Of a stretch of 64,000 nucleotides of DNA, positions 1 through 11,081 are shown piece after piece. The DNA comes from Glebionis coronaria (Eukaryota > Streptophyta > Magnoliopsida > Asterales > Asteraceae): NCBI GenBank assembly GCA_025667525.1, contig CM046879.1:384733039-384797038 (forward strand), written 5' to 3'. The translations under genes were made by a program, and so were the position numbers. The notes below the pieces were generated by a model, which ran no database searches, had not been told where the DNA came from, and saw only the letters and a list, made by a program, of their open reading frames with translations. Each line of letters begins with the position of its first letter. Position 1 is the first letter of the stretch.

Positions 1-31
1 TTATTATACTTACTGTGTAATAATAAGTAAC

Positions 32-218
32 TTTCCAAAAATAGCAAGTTTCCTAAAATAGAAAGTTTCCAAAAATAGAAAGTTACCAAAAATATAAAGT
101 TTCCAAAAATAGAAAGTTTCCAAAAATAGAAAGTTTCCAAAAATAGAATGTTTCCAAAAATAGAAAGTTACCAAAAATAGAAAGTTTCCAAAAATAGAAA
201 GTTTCCAAAAATAGATCT
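32..218. repeat. 17-bp minisatellite, about 11 copies, in Gypsy1 3' LTR
   Basis: The unit is tttccaaaaatagaaag with one or two changes per copy. The other LTR has about seven copies at 8030-8148. Longer imperfect units built on gtttccataaatagatta follow to about 420. Confidence 0.9.
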
Positions 219-874
219 ACTGCTTAAAATAGATAAGTTTCTAAAAATAGAAAGTTTCCATAAATAGATTAGCTGACTTAATTAAATAAGTTTCCATAAA
301 TAGATTAGTTGCCTTAAATAAATAAGTTTCTAAAAATAGCTGGTTTCCATATATAAATTAGCTGCCTTACTTAATGAAGTTTCTAAAAATAGAAAGTTTC
401 CATAATTAGAAATAAGCTGGTTAAATAAGCTAAGTAGATAAGCCTAAGTGTTTTCATGATTATTTTCTAAGTCATCTGATATATTGTATAGTTTAATAAT
501 TATTTCATGTAATTTAATTAAACTATAGGTTATAATACTTAATTAAAGTATAACATGTTTTAATTAAATATATTAAATACTTAGGTTAAAATATGTATTA
601 TTATATATTAATAATATAACCTAAGTCATGTTAATTAATTAATTATATCCATGGTTTTTAAAATAATTGATTAATTGTAAGTCATAATAATATAAATACT
701 TAGGTTAAAATAATTTCATGATCATTTGTAACTAATTAACCTAAGTCATGTTATTAAATTAATTACACCATTATTAATTTAATTTTTAACATAAGTTCAT
801 AACATAAAAAAACTAACATAACCATGAACCGGATCTAAGCTTAAAAAACATGAACCGGACATGAACCGACACCA

Positions 875-990
875 TACCCCGAACCACATCGGGGTACCCC
901 TTGCTGCCGTGGGACCCACACGCACCAACCAAAACCATATGGTCTTGGTGGTGGTCGGCTAAGCAAACCGAAACCCACTTGGGGTCGGTT
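875..990 (-). other. GC-rich cluster of three hairpins in Gypsy1 3' LTR
   Basis: Arms TACCCCGA (875-882) and TCGGGGTA (889-896) pair perfectly around six bases. A near-palindrome of 22 bp centred on CATATG follows at 928-949. A third pair, AACCGA/TCGGTT, brackets 966-990. All three recur in the other LTR at 8788-8915. The surrounding LTR is very AT-rich. Confidence 0.6.
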
Positions 991-1349
991 GTAGCCTGCG
1001 GCCAAAACAAAACACCCCTTAAATCGACCCTTTGATTTAATTAATCAACAAAACATGTTAGATCTATGTTTAATTAATATGTTTTTATAAAAACATCTCA
1101 TGTTCATAATTAATAAAAGATTAAATTGAAAGAAAAGGTTTTACCGTATTCGTGGATCAAGGGAATGAAGAACAAACACAAACAAACAACAAATCTTCAA
1201 GATCCAAGATCAAGGAATCACCTTGTATGGTGATTATGGGTGGCGGCACAAAAAGGAGGAGAAAGAGAGGGTTTTAGGTTTTTCTTGAAATCTTCTGTAA
1301 AGTGATTTTGAGTAGTAAAAATTAATTAACCCTCCTTTTAGTAAAAATT

Positions 1350-1372
1350 GGTAATGGGCTTGGCCCATTACC
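1350..1372. promoter_or_regulatory. Perfect inverted repeat with TGGGCC-type core, possible LTR promoter element
   Basis: Arms GGTAATGGGC and GCCCATTACC are separated by three bases, and the same structure is at 9274-9296 in the other LTR. TGGGCC/T is the plant site II element bound by TCP factors. In element sense it lies just before a CT-rich stretch that looks like a transcript leader (about 1290 down to 1140). The promoter role is inferred. Confidence 0.4.
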
Positions 1373-1781
1373 CTTGTTTGGTCGCGGGTAGGGACCCCCC
1401 CATGGGGTTCCCATACCTCTTTTCGTGTCTCGTTATTTAGTCACTCGTTTGTGTTTATTTATGTTCGTGTTTTAAATGTTCTCGTTACGTAAATACCATA
1501 ATCTGATATATTTAATTACGCTCGTAATAAATATATATACGTAATTAATAATAGCTCGTGTTTTAGTTACGTTCGTGATTTTGTGATCGCATGTTCGTGA
1601 TTAATTAGTGCTAAATAACTATTACGTGATCGTTCATATAAAATACTTATCGTGTTCTAACACGTACGTAATACGTAAACTCCTAACACGTAATCGTAAT
1701 CATGCTATATTTGGAAAGTTTTTAACTAGTACGTACGATCCTAAGGGTACTATGCATGGTAAAAACATGCGGGGTTTACAA

Positions 1782-1798
1782 CTCTTCCCCCTAAAAAG
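1782..1798 (-). other. Polypurine tract of Gypsy1
   Basis: On the minus strand the sequence is CTTTTTAGGGGGAAGAG, ending one base before the 3' LTR. This is the expected plus-strand priming site. Confidence 0.8.
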
Positions 1799-1856
1799 AA
1801 TAATTAGTCCCCGAATTATAGATAAAGTAAACTGGAAAAGAAGAACATACCCGAAT

Positions 1857-3118
1857 TTAAAATACGAAATGAGGGTAAGAAGCCCGGATAGACTCCTTCG
1901 TTTCCCAAGTGGCTTCCCGCTCGGTATGATCCCTCCATAGAATTTTGACGAATGGAATCGTCTTCTTTCTCATGACTCGTTCTTGTCTGTCAAGAACTCG
2001 TTCGGGTTCTTCTATAAAAGTGAGATCTTCACGTATCTGTTCCAGTGGATACTGAACCATGTGAAGGGGATGATATTGGTACCCTCTGAGTAAGGACACA
2101 TGAAACACATTGTGCACATGCGAAAGCTGCGGAGGTAACACCAATCGGTAAGATACTTCACCGACTTGTTCAATGATATCAAACGGTCCGATGAAACGAG
2201 GACTGAGCTTCCCTTTAATCCCGAAGCGTCTAACACCACGTGCCGGCGAAAACTTAAGGAAGACGTGATCTCCTACGTTAAAGTGTAAATCCCTACGATG
2301 CTTATCGGCGTAACTCTTCTGACGTGACCGTGCCTCCTGAATTTTCTGCCTAGCTACTGCGATCTTCTCATTTGTCATCTCTATGATTTCTGGTCCTTCG
2401 AGTGTTCGCTCGCCAACCTGATCCTAGCAGATTGGGGCGCGACACTTTCTGCCATACAATATCTCAAATGGAGCACACTTGATGCTTGCGTGCCAACTGT
2501 TGTTGTATGCAAACTCCACCAAACAGATGTATTCGTCCCAATCACCCGTCCATTCCAACGCACATGACCTCAACATATCCTCCAATGTCTGAATGGTTCG
2601 CTCCGACTGTCCGTCCGTTTGAGGATGAAAAGCCGTGGTAAGCTTAAGTTGTGTACCCCAAGCTTTCTGCAGACTTTTCCAAAAGCGCGAAGTGAATCGA
2701 GGATCTCTGTCTGAGACGATGCTGGATGGTGCACCGTGGAGTCTCATGATCTCTCGTCTATATGTATCTGCGAGTTTACTTACCGGATCTTCCTTACGGA
2801 ACGATAAGAAATGAGCTGATTTGGTAAGTCGATCAACGATAACCAAAATTGCATTGTGCTTCCTTTTGGTAGGCGGAAGACCGGTAACAAAATCCATGGT
2901 GATTTTATCCCACTTCCACTCTGTTATATCTAACGGTTGAAGGAGACCGCCAGATCGCTGATGCTCGATCTTAACCTGCTGGCAGGTAAGACATTTGGAG
3001 ACGTAAGTGGCCACATCTGTTTCATACCACTCCACCAAAAGTACTGCTTGATGTCATGGTACATTTTTGTTGAACCAGGATGTATCGAGAATGGGGAGCT
3101 ATGAGCTTCAGCTAGCAA
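1857..3118 (-). pseudogene. Gypsy1 integrase with chromodomain, broken
   Basis: The integrase joins element DNA to the host chromosome. In sense order it has the N-terminal zinc-binding region (HPGSTKMYHD, then CLTCQQ), catalytic Asp in KITMDFVTG, catalytic Asp in VSDRDPRF, catalytic Glu in [12 protein letters not shown], a GPF-type C-terminal domain (FIGPFDIIEQVGEVSYRL) and a chromodomain end (VKILWRDHTEREATWE). The chromodomain marks chromoviruses and is known to guide insertion to heterochromatin. Breaks: a frameshift near 3035 between the zinc region and the core, and a TAG at 2424-2426 where relatives have Trp. The downstream piece, 1857-2378, is in the same frame as the core. The family assignment is firm, and the protein is not functional as read. 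Confidence 0.9.
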
Positions 3119-3196
3119 AGCTTCCCTGAGTTCTTGGTTGTCAGGAACACAAAGTCTAGTGCCCTGCCATACGATACCATCTGCATCTACTCTGAA

Positions 3197-4612
3197 TTAT
3201 GTCTGCTTCTCCAAATTTTGTACTATCGCCCAGATTTCTCCGTCATCTCTCTGAGCTTCCTTGATCTTAGATAGTAACTCAGGTTCTACTCTAAGATTCG
3301 CCCAGTAACCGTGCTGTCCACGTACCATGATCTCGATGTCTAGTCGCTCCAAGTCTCTGATGACTTCCTCTTTGATTTTAATGCCGTTGATCATTCCGGA
3401 CTTCCTGCTAAGAGCATCTGCCACTACATTTTCCTTTCCAGGATGATACTGTAGATTAATGTCATAATCCTTCAACAGCTCTAACCATCTCCTCTGCCTC
3501 ATGTTCAATTCACGTTGAGTGAAGATATACTTCCAACTCTTGTGGTCCGTGAAAATGTCACATGATTCTCCATATAAGTAGTGTCTCCATATCTTCAATG
3601 CAAACACGACTACAGCAAGTTCCAAATCGTGTGTGGGGTAATTCTCTACATAAGGCTTAAGCTGCCGTGAAGCGTACGCGATCACTTTCCCATGTTGCAT
3701 GAGAACACAGCCAAGTCCCTTCCCCGATGCATCGGTGTAGATTTGAAATCCACTGGTACCAGATGGTAGAGTAAGAATAGGTTCAGATACTAGCTTCTGC
3801 TTCAGGTCTTCAAAGCTCTTCTCTCGATCTTCAGTCCAGACGAATTTCTCCCCTTTCCGCATCAGTTTTGTCAATGGTAGTGCTAGGCGGGAAAAGTTCT
3901 CTACGAACCTACGGTAATAGCCAGCTAAGCCTAAGAAACTGCAGACTTCTGTCGCTGATGTCGGCCTTGGCCACTTAGTAATGGCCTCAACCTTCGCTGG
4001 ATCCATAGTGATTCCTTCTGCTGATACAATGTGACCTAAGAATGCCACCTTGTCTAACCAGAACTCACACTTGGAGAATTTAGCATACAGCTGCTTCTGG
4101 CGAAGAATCTGTAATACCGTACGAAGATGGTCTTCGTGTTCCTCCTTGGATTTTGAGAAAATCAGGATGTCATCGATAAAGACAATGACGAACTTGTCCA
4201 GAAATTCATGGAAGATTCTGTTCATCAGATCCATGAACACTGCTGGAGCATTTGTCAGGCCAAATGGCATAACTACAAACTCGTAGTGGCCATAGCGGTT
4301 ATGAAAAGCAGTCTTAGCGATGTCCTGCTCCTTTACCCGTAGCTGATGATAGCCTGACCTAAGATCGATCTTGGAGAAGTGTTTGGCCCCTAGGTGTTGG
4401 TCAAACAGATCGTCAATGCGTGGCAGTGGATACCTATTCCGAATGGTAATCTTGTTGAGCTCGCGATAGTCTATGCAAAGACGCATACTGCCGTCCTTCT
4501 TCTTAACAAATAAGACCGGTGCGCCCCATGGAGATGCGCTCGGTCGAATGAAACCTCGTTCGAGATGTTCTTGCAGTTGATCCTTTAGCTCCTTCAGTTC
4601 TATGGGAGCCAT
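3197..4612 (-). pseudogene. Gypsy1 reverse transcriptase and RNase H
   Basis: This is an open stretch of 471 codons. Reverse transcriptase motifs in order: [20 protein letters not shown], the LPRIDDLFD region, [15 protein letters not shown] and the catalytic FIDDILIF. The RNase H follows with [29 protein letters not shown] and DALSRK. Together they copy element RNA into DNA and remove the template. The frame ends in TAA (3197-3199), and the integrase N-terminus continues in the same frame, so this is a nonsense change. At the upstream end the frame is shifted relative to 4600-4782. The apparent start MAPIEL is internal to the polyprotein and is not a true start. Catalytic Asp residues appear intact. 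Confidence 0.92.
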
Positions 4613-4782
4613 GTGATAAGGAGCCTTGGAGATTGGTTCAGCTCCTGAACCAACTCGATACTGAATTCCACTTCTCGTGCAGGTGGTATGCCCAGAAGTT
4701 CTGCTGGAAACACATCTTGGAATTCCGACACTATTGGTTGATCCTGAATCGATGGAGATTCAGCATCCATCTCGTGAACCAT
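4600..4782 (-). pseudogene. Gypsy1 protease-RT linker fragment
   Basis: The fragment contains [17 protein letters not shown], the conserved segment just before reverse transcriptase in gypsy polyproteins. It is out of frame with both the protease piece (4785-5495) and the RT piece (3197-4612), so two frameshifts bracket it. Confidence 0.75.
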
Positions 4783-4784
4783 AG

Positions 4785-5495
4785 CTAGATAACCCTCGCA
4801 GCCATGTGACAGTAGTGCGCACGCTTGCAGGGTGGATATGACTTGTACAGACCGTTCGGGTATGACCCGTTATGAATGTACTCTGGTGCGTTGACATCAC
4901 CGAAGATAACTCGATATGAATGGCAGTCTATGGTAGCATGATACTTGGATAGCCAATCCATGCCAAAAATCATGTCGAAGTCATTCATGTCCAGCGGAAG
5001 TGCGTCGACAGGTCGAACCTTATCATCAAATTCTAGGGGAAGACTCTTGTATACATGTGTGATTAATACAGAGTCCCTCAAAGGCGTGGAAATAGTAAGC
5101 CTATTTTCTAGTGGTAAGGGAGGCATCCTAATGTTCTTAGCATAAGCAGTAGAAATAACCGAGTGAGTAGCACCCGTATCGGAAAGAACACATGCAGCGC
5201 GACCATACATATACAAGATTCCGGTGATGGTAACTGTAGACTTGTTGGCCTGGTCTCGAGATGTCGTGTAGACACGCCCAGCAGTAGGAGGCGGCTTGGT
5301 ATCAGCATGTCCTGATGTACCCTCCATCTCGCCCTTACGGCAATCCTTCATAATGTGGCTAGGAAGACCACACTTGGAGCACGCATCCGTATTACGACGA
5401 CATGGTCCTGGGTGCCTACGGTGGCAAGTAGAGCAAAGAGGATGAGTGTATCCTCCAGCAGGTGCTCTGGCTGGCTGAGGACCTGATAAAAACAT
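4785..5495 (-). pseudogene. Gypsy1 nucleocapsid zinc knuckle and aspartic protease
   Basis: A zinc knuckle, CSKCGLPSHIMKDC, lies near residue 40. The retroviral-type protease follows, with active site LSDTGATHSVIS near residue 105 and a second strand ending in the hydrophobic FDMIFGMDWLSKYHATIDC. The knuckle binds element RNA, and the protease would cut the polyprotein. The DTG triad is intact. The upstream boundary is unclear because the gag C-terminus (5500-5920) is eroded and has no long frame. Confidence 0.85.
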
Positions 5496-5922
5496 TTTAC
5501 ATGAGACATAATAGTTGGGTACAAAGGACGAAGCGGATAATCGTAAGATTGAATACCAGTGATAGCTGGACGACTAGGCTGCGAACCTCTCTGGTTCTGG
5601 TCCCTACCGTTTCCATGGTTCCTGGTAGAAGTTTGCTAAAGTGTCAGAATATGAGTTATAACGTAAAACATAAGGAATTTCGTAAGTATTAGGACCTTCT
5701 GTTGCTGGATTGCCCGGCGTTGTTACGGTAATTGTCATTACCGTCACGCCTATCCGTAGCAGAACGGTCGTTAGTCTGACCGTTTCCCTTAGGCTGATGA
5801 GGCTGCTGCAGAGTAGCCAGCTGAGACCGGTCCCCAGTTTTCTGCCTGGAAGATACAGTTAAAGAGATGAATAATTGACATATGGAAAGTATACGGATTG
5901 GTCACCGCTTGAATACGAAGGT

Positions 5923-6342
5923 TTACCTATTGTCGGGTCTTTCAGCTTCCCCGAACTCATCCCTCTCCTGCAGCATCTCCAGTTTACGTGCTGCATCTGC
6001 TACTTGTGCTACCGTATCCAACGGAGCACCTGATAAGTTATTTGCAATCCTTGGATTAAGAGCCCAACGGAAGTGTATTGCTTGTTCTTCAGTGGTGCCC
6101 GCAGCTGCTCTCAGGACACCAGTATAGCAGAGGAAACGCTGCATGAAGTCATTGCTGTCTTCGTCAGGTCGCCGTCTGAGGCTATAGTATTCCCTCATGA
6201 GCCGATTCCTTCCTTCCATGGGAAAGATGTTAGGCGGGGGAGGATAACCGTCGTTATGAAGAAGAGCGTCTTGCATTTCTGCATCAGTAGCTGCAAATAT
6301 TGCCCAGATATTGTTTGCGTTTGCCATCTGACAGTATGACAT
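5923..6342 (-). pseudogene. Gypsy1 gag (capsid) fragment
   Basis: The 139 codons include REYYSLRRRPDEDSNDFMQR and the AARKLEMLQERDEFGEAERP helix, typical of plant gypsy gag (retrotransposon-gag domain) ahead of the knuckle. The likely start is the inner Met of MANANNIW, at about 6327. It ends early, and the missing gag tail would lie in 5500-5920, where stops interrupt every frame. In the intact element this would build the particle shell. Confidence is lower because gag diverges quickly. Confidence 0.7.
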
Positions 6343-6767
6343 AAAACATATGATTTAACAGTTCAAAACATAAAATATAAATATATACATGAAAAAAATT
6401 TTGTACTAAAATTTCACGAGAAAAATTTTATGCAAGAAAATTTTGTGTATGAATGCATGATGCAGTTTTATGAATACTTTTGTATGCTCGAGAGTGAACG
6501 CCTCTGGTCAGTTCACCCAAAACAAAAGACATATCGAGGGGACGCCTATGGGTCGGTCCCAAATCTAAAAGTTTCGATAAAACACATGAGACTAAATAGG
6601 GCCAGTCATGTACCAACCATTACTTAGTCAAAAACCCTGTAACAATGACATGTATATGTATGCTTTAAAAATGATGAATGCATGAAAACAACTGTCAGTT
6701 CTAGGAAGACCGTAGTGACTACCCACTAATCACAGGTCATATTTGAGAGCCTACAGGTCGAAGACTT
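6343..6767 (-). other. Gypsy1 5' leader, no gene seen
   Basis: This is the untranslated stretch between the priming site and gag. It is AT-rich and I see no supported ORF or repeat. Confidence 0.6.
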
Positions 6768-6780
6768 GGCTCTGATACCA
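6768..6780 (-). other. Gypsy1 primer binding site, initiator tRNA-Met
   Basis: On the minus strand the sequence is TGGTATCAGAGCC, the complement of the 3' end of plant initiator tRNA-Met. It lies four bases downstream of the LTR end (ggggtgttaca). Confidence 0.9.
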
Positions 6781-8029
6781 TAATTGTAACACCCCATTTT
6801 GGAAATAGAAAAATCACAGTAATTATGACGTGTCATCAAAGCATACAAGGTAAAATGTCTAAACATTACTTGACCATAAAAAGGAAAATACCAGAATCGA
6901 ACATCGGTAGTCCAAAAGTAAAGCTCATCACACACAAACATAGAATAGTAAAAGAAAAGGACTAAACAATGTCCAAAGCATAAGTATCATAAAGAAAGGA
7001 AATGCATAATGTAAAGAAGGCTAGACAGCTTCCAGTCCATATGCACGTACTCTTAGTGTCTACGAGCGTCCCTGAGTACCTGCCGTTTTGGGAACATAGA
7101 AAAGGAAAACGGCTGAGCAATACGCTCAATGCACGGATGTACAATAAAGCATGAATAGAATAAGCATATAACATAATAACAGCGGAAGAAAACTAAGTCC
7201 CGAGTAACCTGGTTAAGTCTTAATAAAACTGGTTTTATAGTTTGAAAATCTTATGTTTATCTTATAAAACTGTTTGTCATATTTTACCATTAGCCAATAT
7301 AGGTCATGAAAATCCACCGTGCATGAATAATTGGAGGGGTGACCTCATCATGCAAATTAGAGGGGCTACCTCTAATTTAATATACTGGTTTTATGGGTAG
7401 GAGGGATCAGCTCCTTGTAAAGGATGCAAGGCACACACCACATTCACCATGTAATCCTGAATAAAACGTGTAACTAGGATGCACCCATACGCCCACATGA
7501 TAAATATAAATAAATGGCCAAAAGCTGAAGGGACGCCACGAGCAATCACTCCGCCGTGGTGAAGTCATAACATCAGTGCCTCTAATGTTATGGTTATGGT
7601 TTCTCCATAACTAGGTGAAACTGGTCATTCATGTATATGGCTATAGGTAATCATATTTAAACATAAGCAATCAAACTCATACTTATACTACGGGAAAACA
7701 ATTGGCTGCATACGGGGAATCCTAATAAGGAAAGAATGTCCATACTGAAAGGACGGGAATCCGTGCCTTATGTCCAATGAACGAGAACGATGAAATGCGA
7801 GAATCCTACTTCTGAAACACTAGTGCTACATAAATACGTACATGAAATAAGTATCTGCTTACTAAATACATAGCTGGTGTTATGTCATGTCTTAGCTTAT
7901 TTTATATGTTCTTACTATGTTTTACTGTTTAAAGCCTTAAATTGTGTTAAATCTTATATTCTGTTCATTCTAATTAAGTATTTCTGGCATTTCATGTGTT
8001 ATTATATTTACTGTGTAATAATAAGTAAC

Positions 8030-8148
8030 TTTCCAAAAATAGCAGGTTTCCTAAAATAGAAAGCTTCCAAAAATAGAAAGTTTCCAAAAATAAAAAGTTT
8101 CCAAAAATAAAAAGTTACCAAAAATAGAAAGTTTCCAAAAATAGATCT
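8030..8148. repeat. 17-bp minisatellite, about 7 copies, in Gypsy1 5' LTR
   Basis: It is homologous to the array at 32-218 but four units shorter, so the array changed length after the two LTRs were made. Confidence 0.9.
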
Positions 8149-8787
8149 ACTGCTTAAAATAGATAAGTTTCTAAAAAGAGAAAGTTTCCATAAATAGATT
8201 AGCTGCCTTAATTAAATAAGTTTCCATAAACAGATTAGCTGCCTTAAATAAATAAGTTTCTAAAAATAGCTGGTTTCCATAAATAAATTGGCTGCCTTAT
8301 TTAATTATGTTTCTAAAAATAGAAAGTTTCCATAATTAGAAATAATTTGGTTAAATAAGCTAAGTAAATAAGCCTAAGTGTTTTCATGATTATTTTCTAA
8401 GTCATATGATATATTGTATAGTTTAATAATTATTTCATGTAATTTAATTAAACTATAGGTTATAATATTTAATTAAAGTATAACATGTTTTTATTAAATA
8501 TATTAAATACTTAGGTTAAAATATGTATTATTATATATTAATAATCTAACCTAAGTCATGTTAATTAATTAATTATATCTATGGTTTTTAAAATAATTAA
8601 TTGTAAGTCTTAATAATATAAATACTTAGGTTAAAATAATTTCATGATCATTTATAACTAATTAACCTAAGTCATGTTATTAAATTAATTACATCATTAT
8701 TAATTTAATTTTTAACATAAAAAAACTAACATAACCATGAACCAGATCTAAGCTTAAAAAACATGAACCGGACATGAACCGACACCA

Positions 8788-8915
8788 TACCCCGAACCAC
8801 ATCGGGGTACCCCTTGCTGCCGTAGGACCAACACGCACCAACCAAGACCATATGGTCTTGGTGGTGGTCGGCTAAGCAAACCGAAACCCCCTTGGGGTTG
8901 GTTGCAGCCTGCGGC
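8788..8915 (-). other. GC-rich hairpin cluster in Gypsy1 5' LTR
   Basis: TACCCCGA (8788-8795) pairs with TCGGGGTA (8802-8809). A perfect 22-bp palindrome sits at 8841-8862. AACCCC and GGGGTT then form a third short stem near 8882-8900. In element sense the cluster lies a few hundred bases downstream of the probable promoter, so it would be in the RNA. Confidence 0.6.
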
Positions 8916-9703
8916 CAAAACAAAACACCCCTTAAATCGACCCTTTGATTTAATTAATCATCAAAACATGTTAGATCTATGTTTAATTAATATGTTTTTA
9001 TAAAAACATCTCATGTTCATAATTAATAAAAGATTAAATTAAAAGAAAAGGTTTAAAAAGGTTTTATCGTATTCGTGGATCAAGGGAATGAAGAACAAAC
9101 ACGAACAAACAACAAATCTTCAAGATCCAAGATCAAGGAATCACCTTGTATGGTGATTATGGGTGGCGGCACAAAGAGGAGGAGAAAGAGAGGGTTTTAG
9201 GTTTTTCTTGAAATCTTCTGTAAAGTGATTTTGAGTAGTAAAAATTAATTAACCCTCCTTTTAGTAAAAATTGGTAATGGGCTTGGCCCATTACCCTTGT
9301 TTGGCCGCGGGTAGGGACCCCCCCATGGGGGTCCCGTACCTCTTTTCGTGTCTCGTTATTTAGTCACTCGTTTGTGTTTATTTATGTTCGTGTTTTAAAT
9401 GTTCTCGTTACGTAAATACCATAATCTAATATATTTAATTACGCTCGTAATAAATATATATACGTAATTAAAAATAGCTCGTGTTTTAATTACGTTCGTG
9501 ATTTCGTGATCGCATGTCCGTGATTAATTAGTGCTAAATAACTATTACGTGATCGTTCATATAAAATACTTATCGTGTTCTAACACGTACGTAATACATA
9601 AACTCCTAACACGTAATCGTAATCATGCTATATTAGGAATGTTTTTAACTAGTACGTACGATCCTAAGGGTACTATGCATGGTAAAAGCATGCGGGTTTT
9701 GCA

Positions 9704-9771
9704 TAAAACAACAGACTTGAGTCGTTATTACTTAAGGTTGATAAGTAATAACGAGTTACAAGGAACCAACA
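9704..9771 (+). repeat. CopiaA 5' LTR remnant
   Basis: These are the last 68 bp of an LTR ending ccaaca two bases before the priming site. The remainder was separated by the Gypsy1 insertion and lies left of the window. Confidence 0.6.
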
Positions 9772-9773
9772 AG

Positions 9774-9784
9774 TGGTATTAGAG
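9774..9784 (+). other. CopiaA primer binding site
   Basis: The sequence tggtattagag differs by one base from the initiator tRNA-Met complement TGGTATCAGAG. Confidence 0.7.
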
Positions 9785-9965
9785 AAATTTGATTAGTTAA
9801 ACTCTTATTTTTAATTAAAGTGCTCATTTTAAGGTTTTCAAATCAAGATACAAGATGGCTCATGTAATACCACAAAGCCTATAGTACAGGGGTGGCCAAC
9901 GTATTGCTGCTCTTGTCCTAGAGGTAGCGAATTTCATTAATTGGAAGAAAAGGTTCCTTGTCCAC

Positions 9966-10961
9966 ATGGTTAGAATCGAACCCAAATTCCTTGGAATCAT
10001 TAAAAATGGTCCATTTGTTCCTATGGTTGGGGATGATAAAAAACCTAAAGTACAATGGATTGCTGATGAGAGAAAAGCTGTTAATCTAGATCAGCGACTC
10101 AAAAGTCTCATTATGTCCGTACTTCCAGATGACCAAATGAATTCTGTTGTGAATTGCAAAACATCTAAATCTACATGGGAGGACCGAATCCTATATCATG
10201 AGGGACCCTCTGATGTGAAGGAAATAAGAATAATGGATTTATAGCTTCAATACAACATATTCAAACACAAAGAATGAGAAAACCTCACTCAAACTTTCAC
10301 CAAATATAAAGCTCTGATGAATGAACTTGTGAATGATGGTGTTGAACTTTCAAAACATGAAATCAACATAGTTTTTGTTAATGCATTGCAAAAGAAGTGG
10401 CTCAGTTTCAGCCAAATCTTGAGAAATGCTAATCACATTAAAGATTGTGATATGGCCTCTCTTTTTGAGAAACTAAAATATGAAGAAAACCTAGTTGATA
10501 GGATTTATGAAGGCTCAAGAAAGAGTAAAGCTTTAACCATGGCTACACCCTTGTCAACAGCCTTCTTTAGTGAAGGTGTCATTCAGGACTACCAAGATAG
10601 TCCCGATGATGAAGAAGATACTAGAACTAGTGACGAATATCAGAATGTCCTCAAAGAGGAATTTCATGAAAGAGCTCTTCTGGCCAAGTCTAGAAGGTTC
10701 TTTAACAAAGGAGGCAAGTTCTACAGCGCCACAAAAGCTACAGCCGACACTAATTGCTATAAATGTGGAAAGGCTGGTCATTTTTCTAAGGATTGTTATT
10801 CCAAAACATCCATTCCTTCTTATTCCTCACTAGCTCAGTCAAGACCATCTGGTCAATCCGCATTTCAAAAAAAAATTGCTTCATCTTCTTTTCAGCAGCA
10901 CATGGCTGAACTAAGACCAACAAATGAATTCGAAGCAAAGTATAGGGAAATCAAGGCTTGA
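9966..10961 (+). pseudogene. CopiaA gag (UBN2 family) with zinc knuckle
   Basis: The N-terminal piece (9966-10244) and the main piece (10317-10961) are in one frame. Stops lie at 10242-10244 and 10274-10276. The sequence matches the copia gag helical domain (UBN2 type: FLGIIKNGPFVP, then LKSLIMSVLPDDQMNSV, then LVNDGVELSKHEI). A CCHC knuckle, CYKCGKAGHFSKDC, lies at 10755-10796. Gag forms the particle and the knuckle binds RNA. The frame ends in TGA (10959-10961), where coding resemblance continues on the far side. The true start is uncertain; coding may begin upstream of 9966. Confidence 0.8.
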
Positions 10962-11081
10962 CTCGCTATACTCGGCACAAAAGGATCTTCCTCAAAGCCC
11001 ACCAAGCAAGAAAAGAACAAGGGACTTGTTGCTAAAGCTTATGAATAGGATGAAGAAGATGTTTATTCAGTTGATGACGAA

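Larger units (their letters stand above)
1..1780 (-). repeat. Gypsy1 3' LTR, cut by window start
   Basis: This is a direct repeat of 7999-9703. It ends ggggtttaca at 1780, followed at once by a polypurine tract on the minus strand, so in element sense the LTR begins TGTAAACCCC. It is about 75 bp longer than the matching part of the other LTR, mainly because of extra 17-bp units at 32-218. Confidence 0.9.
1..9703 (-). mobile_element. Gypsy1: Ty3/gypsy chromovirus (Tekay-like), partial at its 3' end
   Basis: The order on the minus strand is 5' LTR (6785-9703), priming site, gag, zinc knuckle plus protease, reverse transcriptase, RNase H, integrase, chromodomain, polypurine tract, 3' LTR (ends 1780). 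Integrase after RNase H marks Ty3/gypsy. A chromodomain and long LTRs point to the Tekay/Del branch; the clade is inference from domain layout. The window start cuts the 3' LTR: base 1 aligns with about 7999 of the 5' LTR. Reading frames carry several stops and frameshifts, so this copy cannot act alone. It sits in the 5' LTR of CopiaA, of which 9704-9771 remains on the right. Confidence 0.9.
6785..9703 (-). repeat. Gypsy1 5' LTR, complete, 2919 bp
   Basis: On the plus strand it runs from TGTAACACCCC at 6785 to gggttttgca at 9703. The left end abuts the priming site, and the right end matches the end of the 3' LTR at 1780. It contains the seven-copy minisatellite (8030-8148), the hairpin cluster (8788-8915) and the inverted repeat (9274-9296). 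A 65-codon frame recurs in both LTRs (813-1010, 8726-8923), but only because the LTRs are near-identical. Confidence 0.9.

Noticed and set aside
32..420. Possible CRISPR-like array
   Set aside because: The 17-bp units are head to tail without unique spacers, within an LTR of a plant element.
813..1010. 65-codon frame conserved with 8726-8923
   Set aside because: It is conserved because it lies in two LTR copies; the substitutions include residue changes and no domain is recognisable.
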